Part shown: piece after piece, positions 46,001 to 57,925 of the stretch | Position numbering within the stretch: position 1 is the stretch's first letter | How the letters are laid out: every line of letters starts with the position of its first letter | Origin: Doryteuthis pealeii | Lineage: Eukaryota > Mollusca > Cephalopoda > Myopsida > Loliginidae | Direction of reading: 5' to 3' | Assembly: GCA_023376005.1 (NCBI GenBank) | Contig: CM042145.1 | Coordinates: forward strand, 61,638,100 to 61,702,099 | Length of the DNA stretch: 64,000 bases | Notes under the pieces: generated by a model | Database searches by the model: none | Told to the model about the DNA's origin: nothing | What the model saw: the letters and a program-made list of their open reading frames with translations, nothing else | Position numbers and translations under genes: made by a program

Positions 46001-49000
46001 ACCTGGAGTAGTAGAAAATATTAGCAATTTCCTAAGCACTAGGCATAGAATAACCCTAAATGGATTGACATGCCATTAAAATCAATTAATCTTATGAAAT
46101 ACTTACTGAGAGAATAATAAAATGGTTTCTTCAAAGCAGCAGACAATTCCAAATTACATCCGGCATTAAGACTTGCGGCTGCAATTTCAGTTGGTGTTAA
46201 TTTGTAAGAATGCCACAACAGCATAAACTCAATGGCACCTTCATCGCTAATTACATAACCTTTAAAACCCCATTCTTTTCGTAAAATGTCTGTGAGAAGA
46301 CGTTTGTGCGCACAGGCTGGTATACCATTAACACTGAAAGAGAAAGGAATTGGCATTTATTATAACTTGCAGAATTGGATATACAACAGTATCATATTAT
46401 AATGGAGATTGTGTGTCACAATTCCCTTAGTTATTTACATCACATTCTCAATATAAACCCAGCCCTGCCCCTTTAAATCAAGGGGGCAGGTATTGCCTGG
46501 GGGGATAGCCCCCTGGGATCGACGCTATTAACTTGTAAAGATCCAGGGCCAAAGCCACTGGACCCCTGGCGTTGGCCAGGATCTACATACTAATAATTTG
46601 CAATTGTATTTATATATACAAAAAAATAGTGGTTTACAGTGTGAATTGGAAGGCTAATTTGCATATTGATATCAAAATTTTGATTTTAATAAATATGTGC
46701 ATGGTATTATTGATTTCTGATTGTTTGGTTTTATCTTAATGAATATGAACAAAAATCTCAGGGATAAATCTTAAAAGAAATCGATTAACAAGAAGAAATA
46801 ACTGTAATTTTATTCTTTACTTTCTATTTTAAGTAAATAGTTAAATTAGGAAAATTTAGCAATGAAAGATAGGAGTGATGGAAGAGTAAGTTTTAGTTGT
46901 TCTATTTTTTGATTATACCTCCCTCTATTTCAAATTTTTTTTATCTGCATTCTTATTTAGATTCATTAGCCTAATTTAATACAATATTTTATTACATTAA
47001 AACTTAAATACTTGCACCTGGATGGTGTATATGTAGTATAGTAATAATAATAATTTAAATATTACAACACAAAGACAGAAGAGACAATTTGGTCTCTAAG
47101 AATCTGAGCAACTGACTCAGTTTGTTACTTGAAATTTTTGGACCATATGACCTTTAGGCACCCCTTTTGCAATCTCGATTCATAAGCACATTTTTTTCAT
47201 TTACACCGTCAAAATCCTGTTGTTGGTTAGGGGTTAGGGTTAGGGGTTAGTTTTATAATTTAAAAAAACTCTAAAAATCGTCTGTTAATAAACAACCAGA
47301 TATTGACGGTGTAAATTAAAAATATGTGCTTATGAATCAAGATCGCAAAAGGGGTGCCTAAAGGTCATATGGTCCAAATTTTTAAGCAATCCTTTTAGCA
47401 AATATCTAGCCATACATGAATTTATGAATTTATTAGCAGGACCTGTTGATATACCATAGTATGCTAATTTAATTACATTTGATATGTTTACTTAAGACAT
47501 ATTGCAAAATACTTCAATATGTAAAAAGTATAATAATCTTGATTTAACTCTCTCTCACTCTTTTTCTTTCTTTCTTTCTTTCATTATTTACATCTTTTTA
47601 TTATGTTTCATTGAAACAGATTAGTGTTATCGCTTCTATGCGCTCAACCCCTCTCTCTATCTTTTCCCTACTCTATTCCTTTCTTTCTTATTATATTTTT
47701 TCTGTATAGCATGTCTTTTTTCTTCCCTTGCTTTCTTTATAATAAAAATGGAATGGTCCATTATTTAACTGAGGTGACAACACAATACTCATAAGTAGAA
47801 TTGTAGTAGCATTCCCAGTTCATTTTTTTGATTTAAGGTAATTATTTAATCAGATTAGTTCTATAGAGCTGTGTAAATGGAGTTCAAAACTGTTTGAATT
47901 ATGCAAATATCCCTAGTGGCTTAAAAGTTATGAGAATTCAAAGCCCCGAAATTGGGGGTACAAAAGTGGGCATGATTTTGTTTAAAAGAATATGTCAAAT
48001 CACGGACCATTAAAAAAAAAAAGAAATTCAATCATTTATTTACCATTTCTTTATTTTTGAAACAATTTTGATAAAACTTTGAACACTTACATAAAATCAT
48101 ATATTCTTTCTAATTCTGTACTCAAATTATATGTATCTCTTGCTATAACCCATTATTTAGAGAATAAGAGGTATGGAGATAAAAATAAATTTTTAAAGTT
48201 TACCACAAGATGATTCAACATTTTAATTTTAATACTGCATGTATACACATATGGACATTAATTCAAATAAATAACATCACTTTGAACTTAAAAATACCTT
48301 TTTAAATACTTGCTATGTTGTATTACATATGTAGCGTTAGTTTCGTATTTGCCTGGGAGAGTTGTCTGCCTGGTTTAGTTTGCTGGTGCCCGCTAGGGGG
48401 CTATAGTATTTATGCGCCGGATTCAAACCCTTTCGGCCTCTTTTTCTGTTCCAGTAACCACGAGACACATGGGCTAGACACGGTCTATCCCTTCTCGTTG
48501 GGGCTTTTGGCCCCACTTACATTACTGTAAGTTCTTCACAGCATGGACTATCCCTAGTCTCATGCCTGTACTTTTATTTGTATATCTTGTACCATTCATG
48601 AATGTGTGTTTATCTTTTTACATGTAACTTGTTTTACCTTGTACTTTGTATCTCGTCATATCCATGTGCTGTACTATATTAAATGTTTTGTCTGTTAACC
48701 TTCGTCGGAGTCATGTATCTTTCTACATATAACTTTGAACCTTTCTTACAACTGGTGACTACCCGAAGTGATGAACACGTTTTTTGAAGGCTTTGGAACT
48801 TTAACCTTACACATACAAGAAATAGAATACCTATTTACATCATTTTTTTTTTTGTAGTTCAGAAGGACCACATGGAAAATTCACATGTGATGTGAGCCTA
48901 CTGGTGTTTTTTTTCCCAACTGTCACAAATAGTTAAGTTGTGTGTTGGACATGTTCTCTCCTTGTTAACTGTGTCCTTTCTACTTGCTGGGTCAAATCAG

Positions 49001-52000
49001 ACTTTCTTATTTAGTACACGGGTGACTCAGATCGGCTTTTCTGAGAGTGGTATAGTTCAGTTTCTGATCAATCAGAAAATATTTTTATCACCCTTGTATT
49101 TTTCTCTTGCATTCATTCGTGAAGTGAGTGCATGGAGCCGGTTGAATTTTGGTCCATTTTGCCAAATAAGTATTGGCTGTTGAGGTGAATACTTCCGCTT
49201 TGCGTTGTTGAGAGGAATTCCAACTGGTTACAATAGAATCAATCAGTCTATTTTGAGAAAGAGTTAAAGAAGATAAATATAAACTCACCTGTTGTAACTG
49301 CACATAATATTGTAAGTTCCAGCCTCAACACAAGTCTGGAAAGCAGGTAAATGGGTAAGACGAAGATCTCGTTCAGATACCTGGGAATAATTGAAAGAAT
49401 GTTAAATAGACATAGTTAAGAAAAAGGAAATAAGTAAAAGGAATTTTTTTATATTTTAATCTGGCATTTTTTGTTTTTTTTGTTAATTCTTTTAAATTTA
49501 CTTTCAGTTTTAATAGAAGAAAAATAGTATACTGAAAATAACTTTCTTTCATTTTATATCTTATAATGAAGATTCAGTGTCTGTCTGTAACTGAAACTAT
49601 GTCACTAACACCTCAGGAATTGCATAAGTTTATCAATGAGTATTTAATTTATAGTCAAAATCATTAATACATAGAATAAATCTTATTTATTAACGATGTC
49701 TCAATGAAAATCTGAGTTAGATTTGCCTCAAAACATTTACATGATATATGGTATGGTTAATTTGCATACTGGTTTTAACAAAATGGGGTTTAATGAATAA
49801 TTACTTGGTGTTATTGATCTCTAATATTATTGTTTTATTCTCCAATGTATTAAAATCATTCCTATGAATGATTTTATATAGAAACCAATTAAAATATAAT
49901 TAAAATAAGTGTAATCTTAAATATGAATCTCTTATCTAATTTCATTAGTCTTTCTAATTTAATATATTTCATTAAATTAAAACTTAAATACTTAATTTGT
50001 ACTGTACTTTAAAAAATAAACCTTATTTATATCCAAACCGAATTTCCAATATTAGATGTAAGATTACAAAAATATGTTCAGGTGTGGTTTCAATTGTAAA
50101 TAACTTACCTTAGCATCAAAGCCAAGTCGAGAGACAGGTCGATTTTCAGGCCCAGCATAAGCAGCAAAATGTTTGCAACCAGAAGTAGCCCGAACATAAT
50201 GTGGGTGAGAACCCTGCAGTCCCTGCACATATCCAGTTGCATAGACCCCAGTTAAATAAGGATCCTCACCATAAGTTTCCTGTAAAAAAAATATATATAT
50301 ATATGTTTTTGTTTTTTTTAACATATTGTAGCAAGTAAGTGATGGGAAATATTATTGTTATTATTTAACTCCTTTTGAGTTTTTCACACCAGCATTAGCT
50401 GATGGTTTTTTTTACTGAAGTCTGAGTGACAACAAGTCTCCTCAAGTCTCCAGGACTCTTCTGAGTATTCTAGCCGATTTCAACAATGCTGTTGTCTGGA
50501 TGGTCTCAATTCTTCCTTTGATTTCCAGTTCCTCTAGTCTCTTTTCTAAACTTTTGGGAATCATTCCAAGTGCACCAACTACAATTAATATCACTTTCAC
50601 ATTCATATTCCGTTTTTTTTTTAATTCTCTAGCAAAGTCCAGATATTTGTCTATCTTTTTGTTTTCTTTCATCTTCACCCTGTGATCTGCTGGAACTGCA
50701 AAATCTGCCAGTTGACAAGTTTTCTTTTTCTTGTTAATCAATACTAGGTCTTGTCTTCTGGCTGGGATAAGGCTGTAACAATTGTCTTCCCTTGTTGGAA
50801 TAGGCTGAGAGTGGAAAAGGGTTATCTTCCCTTTCCACCAGGGTTTGCCACTAGAGGTCATTACAACCATGGCTATTTAACACACAGCCCAAGAAAAACT
50901 CTCTTTCTCATCTGGGATCTCCAGGCATGCACTAGTTGTATCTCTGTCTGTTTGGACTTGGGGGCCTCAACCCCCAACTAAAAGGCTTATACGTGTGCAT
51001 TTAACGGCCACTATTATACTCTATCACTGCTTAAAAATTGACCTTGTGCCACATCTTACCCGTTGTAGAGGAGTTGGGTAAATACAAATCAGGTGATTAT
51101 CAGTGGAGATTTGAAGGGACTTGTTGTCACATTTCTCAGATCTGAACAATCTCAAATTTCTACTCCATCCAATCTTAATTCCAGAATTTTTTTTTTTCTA
51201 AAGGATAAAAATGTTAAGTCTTAAAATTTGAGGTTTGCAAATTAATTGAATGTAATGTTGCCGACTCGATTAAAAGAAATGACGTTGTAGGCAAATCTCT
51301 ATACGTGATGTGGTGGGATCCATTTGGAATTGTGTGTATGGTTTAGAGGAGTAGGAGTATACATTGTAATATTAGTCATATACTTATCCTTATCCTGTTT
51401 ACTTCTCGGGGCTGAATCTGGTTGTTAGACTCTGCTATTCTGAATCAGAGTAGCTGAGTGTGTCTGTATCTGTTGTTGGACTGAATGGCATTCTCGCTGT
51501 TCTATGAGCTGGAACTACTTGTCTCATCTTGTGTCATTGCTTAGTTTTTAATAACAAACACAAGATGTTCTTGGGGGTTTTTTTTCAAAGGTTATATTTT
51601 ATTTTAACCCCAAGTAAAAATGCCTTGGAGAACAGACACTCATATTGCATCTGTTCTCCTCAAACACTCAGCCTGACTGCCAAACTCTTCCTTCTCTCTT
51701 TCTCTCATTCATGTTCTTGCCTTGTGCTGACCAATCAGAAACCGACAGCTAGCCTTTCACACATCCAGAGATGCTGATAGGTACGTGTCCTGCGTCCCTG
51801 ATGCACAAAAATCTAAAAGGACGCAGTAAAAATCATATCCATGCATCCCAGTGTTTTTCTTTTTTCTTCCCTCACCATTTCAAGCTAACTGTAAATACAT
51901 TTCAATATTTTCTTACAAATGATTTACACAGGATAGGTTACAAGGTATGGGGTTAGATGGCTTTACTCGTTTCCCCAGATCATAAATAAAAACTCTACAA

Positions 52001-55000
52001 TTTATTAAGAAACTTTAGTTGGGACCCATCAAATTTCCTGGGGACTCATTCAAAGCAAATATGTGCATCCCAGGATGCACTAAACCCAAACGCTATCAGC
52101 ATCGCAGCACATCATCCCAAAATTCTGTTGGTACACATCGTCCAATCAGAAGCCAACAACTGACCTTTCACATGTCATCCCAAAATCTAAGTAATTTCCA
52201 GCTATTACATAATGTATAACTAAAATGTTGGGTCTTTCTACATCTCAATATTTTATATAAATACTTATTTATGAATGAATGAAGTAGTTACCTGTATTCG
52301 TCCCCAGAGTGGATGTCTGACAATATTGATGACAGGGCTAAAACAACTCATGCCTGTGTGAGTTCCCCACTGATGTTGTTTCATGAAGTCAGCATGTTTG
52401 GCCCGAACTTCCTCTCCAACAGCTTTAGCCACATCGTGGATCAGCTTTTGACTGCACACAAAAAAAAAATATTCAAGAAAAATAATTTCTTTGTTAATTA
52501 AAATATTAATACACATGTTCCTTAATTGTACGACTGTTATCATCTTGGCTAAAAATGAGACCATCCAAATCATTCAAGTTGGTGTTGCTTATTCGCCGAA
52601 TTCTTATTTCTTATGAGTGTCATTACTTAAGCTAAATAATAGACCATTCCATTTTTATTAGAAAGAAAGAAAGAAAGGAAAAAGGATATGCTACACAGGA
52701 AAAATATGATAAGAAAGAAAGAAAGAAAGAAAAAAACAAAAGAGAGTAAGGAAAAGATAGAGAGAGGGGTGAACGTGAAGAAGCGATAACGCTAATCTCT
52801 CAATCAAACATAATGAAAAGATGAATAGAAGGAAAGAAAAACAAGAGTGAGGGAGAGTTAAATCAAGATTATTATACTTTTTACATATTGAACTATCTAG
52901 CAATAGCTCTTAAGTAAACATATCAAATGTTGTAATAATTAAATTATCATACTGTGGTATATCTACAGGTCCCGCTAGTCCATATGTAAATGGAGATTCG
53001 GTATCTGTTTGTCTATAACCATAACTAAGTCAGTGCTTACATCACAATACCCTCAGGAAATACATAAGTTTATCAATGAGTATTTAATTCATATTCAATA
53101 TCATTAATACATAGAATAAAGAACGACCCTGTATTATATATACTCAGAAATTAAGTATACAACATTCAATGGTCCACATTTTGAATGTTTTAATAAAAAC
53201 ATTTCCAGTATTATTGATTTATATATAGTTTGTTTTATTTTGATATATATTTAAAGTTATCTAACAAAAACGAAAAGACATTTAGAGAAAATTATTTACA
53301 AACAAGAAATAGTCACATAATCTTCTACATTAAATTTTTTAATTTATTGTACAGTGAAAAAAAAAACATTCTGTTTTGATTATCATCTGTTGTAAAATTT
53401 TGTTCTATGACAGACAATAATCAAAACAGACAGTTTTGACGCCCCCCCCCCCACCCCCCCCCCCCCGAAAAACCTTAAATATTTTAATTAATTTGAATTT
53501 AACAATTAAAAATATATTTATTTCAATTTTGATAGCAAAACTACTTTTTTATGTTTATTACTGAAAAAATATAAGATTTCAAAGATCTGCTTACATTTAC
53601 AAAAGAGCATGGCAAAAATTAATTTTTTTTTTTTTTTGAGGGGTGCTAGTACATCGAAGGGTTTTCATTAGCTAAATGTCACAATCTCTTATTTAAAAAA
53701 ATAATATCTGACTTGGCTTGACCATTTTTTTAAAACCTAGGTTCAAAGTCAGTGAGTTTATCTTTCATTTAAATATGAATAGATATAAGTTTACTTATTT
53801 TATTTAAAGCAAATGGGTTACCGAGGATCTCTTGAACCTTAGACTGTATTTTTCTTGGGTCCAAAGCTCTAAAACGAGAACGAATAATCAATTATTTTTC
53901 TTTCAAAGAATCGGTGACTGACCTTTTAAAAAAATACTAGAAGCGGCTACCAATGTCACCTGGGTAGAGGGGGAGGGAGAAAAAATACCTAGTATATTGA
54001 TTTGTTTACTTTTGAAATTCACAAATGTTGGACATTTTAAGTAAAATTTCAATGCTGTTTTTATGTATATTTTGATTTTTAAATATCTTAGTCTCGCTGC
54101 CCTGGGAATGGATTCATTGAAACTTTGGCGTCTGGCAACTGACCTGGTAAACGCTCATAAGGTCATTAATCATCTTAACAACAGCAACCTTGAGCACCTT
54201 TTTGATCTCCATCTTTCTAACACACGTGGGCATGCCTACAAAGTCAGAAAACAGCACTACTCACATGACTTTTGGAGGCTCAGAATTGCGGAGACATGAA
54301 ATAAACTGCCCACGTCTGTTGTAGGCTGCCAAAGCACTGAATCTTTCAAAGCCTCCATGCTTCCTGTAGTCTGCCAACACTATACCTGATGCCACTCTCC
54401 ACATACATATGCACACACGCGCACACATACATGATTACTACTGTAAACTGTTCACATTCCTGACACTAATACATTATTCTGTGTACTTGACATGAGACTT
54501 TGATGAGTTGTGGTGCACCTGAGCACTGTACACAATTATCAAAAAATTTTCATTATCAATAAATCAAATCTTCATAATTTTGGCACAAAAAGCAAGAACC
54601 AGTAACATCTAATATTTTATGTTAGCACACATTATATATGTATAGATAGATATATTTAAAATAGGATAATGCTTAGCTGAGTTTGCCACAAGATTACATC
54701 ACAATACCCTCAGGAAATACATAAGTTTATCATGAGTATTTAATTCATATTCAATATCATTAATACATAGAATAAAGAACGACCCTGTATATATATAATA
54801 TACAACATTCAATGGTCCACATTTTGAATGTTTTAATAAAACATTTCCAGTATTATTGATTTATATATAGTTTGTTTTTTTTGATATTTAAAGTTATCTA
54901 ACGAAAACGAAAAGACATTTAGAGAAAATTATTTACAAACAAGAAATAGTCACATAATCTTCTACATTAAATTTTTTAATTTATTGTACAGTGAAAAAAA

Positions 55001-57894
55001 AACATTCTGTTTTGATTATCATCTGCTGTAAAATTTTGTTCTATGACAGACAATTTGACGCCCCCCCCCCCCCCGAAAAACCTTAAATATTTTAATTAAT
55101 TTGAATTTAACAATTAGAAATATATTTATTTCAATTTTGACAGCAAAACTACTTTTTTATGTTTATTATTGAAAAAATATAAGATTTCAAAGATCTGCTT
55201 ACATTTACAAAAGAGCATGGCAAAAATTTTTTTTTTTTTTTAGGGGTGCTAGTACATCGTAGGGTTTTCATTAGCTAAACTAGCAAATATATGCACCCTC
55301 CGGGTGCAAGTATTTTAGTTAAATTTTATAATAAAATATGGTATTAAATTAGAAAGGCTAATGAAACTGAATAAGAATGTAGATAAAAAGATTTTGAACA
55401 GAGGGGGTATGATTGAAAAATAGAACAACTTTGAAACTAACTCTTCCATCATTTTGCGTTACTCCCGTCTTTCATTGGTAAATTTTCCTAATTAAACTGT
55501 TTAGTTAAAATAGGAAGTAAAGAATAATATTACAGTTATTTCTTATTGTTAAGGGATTTCCTTTAAGATTTATTAAAGAGATTTTTGCTCATATTCAATA
55601 AGATAAAACCAAACAATTAGAAATCAATAATACTAAGCATATATTTATTAAAATCAATTTTTTAAGATCAATATGCAAATTAGCCTTCCCATTCATACTG
55701 TAAACCTCTATTTTGTTGTATATATAAATACAATTGCATGTTTTTAGAATGTAGATATGGTCAACAGTGTAAGTAATGTAAAACAATTTTATTGATAATT
55801 GAGGTTTAAATAAGAATAAAATAATGGAGAACATGATGTAAATAACAAAGGGAATTATGACTTGTATAGTAATATAGTTTCGGTTACAAACAGACAAACC
55901 CACAATCTCCATTATAATAAGATGTCACAATCTCTTATTTAAAAAAATAATATCTGACTTGGCTTGACCATTTTTTTAAAACCTAGGTTCAAAGTCAGTG
56001 AGTTTATCTTTCATTTAAATATGAATAGATATAAGTTTACTTATTTTATTTAAAGCAAATGGGTTACCGAGGATCTCTTGAACCTTAGACTGTATTTTTC
56101 TTGGGTCCAAAGCTCTAAAACGAGAACGAATAATCAATTATTTTTCTTTCAAAGAATCGGTGACTGACCTTTTAAAAAAATACTAGAAGCGGCTACCAAT
56201 GTCACCTGGGTAGAGGGGGAGGGAGAAAAAATACCTAGTATATTGATTTGTTTACTTTTGAAATTCACAAATGTTGGACATTTTAAGTAAAATTTCAATG
56301 CTGTTTTTATGTATATTTTGATTTTCAAATATCTTTGTCTCGCTGCCCTGGGAATGGATTCATTGAAACTTTGGCGTCTGGCAACTGACCTGGTAAACGC
56401 TCATAAGGTCATTAATCATCTTAACAACAGCAACCTTGAGCACCTTTTTGATCTCCATCTTTCTAACACACGTGGGCATGCCTACAAAGTCAGAAAACAG
56501 CACTGCTCACGTGACTTTTGGAAGCTCAGAATTGCGGGGACATGAAATAAACTGCCCGCGTCTGTTGTAGGCTGCCAAAGCACTGAATCTTTCAAAGCCT
56601 CCATGCTTCCTGTAGTCTGCCAACACTATACCTGATGCCACTCTCCACATACATATGCACACACGCGCACACATACATGCATATTACTACTGTAAACTGT
56701 TCACATTCCTGACACTAATACATTATTCTGTGTACTTGACATGAGACTTTGATGAGTTGTGGTGCACCTGAGCACTGTACACAATAAATTTCATTATCAA
56801 AAAATTTTCATTATCAATAAATCAAATCTTCATAATTTTGGCACAAAAAGCAAGAACCAGTAACATCTAATATACTTTGTTGTTAATTGTTTTATTTTCA
56901 TAGTTTCATCTAGACATACATACACACCAACTACCCTTTATATATGTATAGATAGATATATTTAAAATAGGATAATGCTTAGCTGAGTTTGCCACAAGAT
57001 CAGCAGAATGGAGCACCTACTGAGGATCAAACTCACTAGCAATGATACTAACTTAGTCCCACACATGGTGTAATAGTTACTGTCGTAGGAAATGGACACA
57101 GCGCAATGAGTTCAAATCCTGGACGCGGCAGTTAACATTTCACATAGCACTCATACTATTACTTGGCTAAAAAGTTACGAATGTGTGAGTAGTTTTTCTG
57201 CACAGTGTATTCAATGTTTTTTTTTTTGTTTTTTTATTTTATTTTATTTCTAAGTAGAAACTTTTTAAAGTATTTTAAAATGTAAATAAGAAGTTTGATT
57301 TTGAGCGTGTTGCAAAGAGTAAAGTCATTTTGGTGCAAATTCAATTATTTAAAATGTATTAAAAATACATTATATAAGTAATATTATTTTGCTTCTTTTT
57401 TTTTCACTACATTTCGACAAAAACAAAAATTTTACCTTAAATAATCGATTTAATTAATTTTAATTCTTTTTTTTTTTTTTTAATGAAAATTTGGGCTTGA
57501 ATTGTTAGTCCCTAGTTAATACTCTTGGGAAAGGTATGAATCCAACTATTTACACTTCAGCTATGGGTACATGGTAGTGCAGATGGGCTCTCTAACGTTG
57601 GTATAAAAACCGGTCTAGGAGAAGAAAAACCCTGAATTCAAACCAACGAATCTCTCTTCTCGTTAGTCAAAACTACTTTAAGCGCCCCTGTCCCGAGGCC
57701 ACTTTCGTAGGCCTCGCCTCTCCTCTATTCTCATCCCAGTTAAAAGCGTGGTGCTAAGGGTTGCTCATAGGACGACTTTAAATAGGGCTGTATTAAATTA
57801 CATAAATGAGATTAATTCAATAATAAAAGTAGACTGATCCAAATGTTTTTTGTACCATGAAAAAAATAAAATATTATTTTACAATTTGTTTTCT

Positions 57895-57925
<31 letters not shown>

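Larger units (their letters stand above)
53037..54694. repeat. Tandem duplication, unit 1, intron 1
   Basis: From TTACATCACAATACCCTCAG to GTTTGCCACAAGAT. Nearly identical to unit 2. It keeps the uninterrupted Helitron target GCTAAATGTCACAATC (A53676/T53677). Confidence 0.9.
54695..57000. repeat. Tandem duplication, unit 2, intron 1
   Basis: Direct continuation of unit 1. About 640 bp longer because of the Helitron at 55280-55922. It also keeps about 60 bases near 56875-56935 that are deleted in unit 1. Confidence 0.9.
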
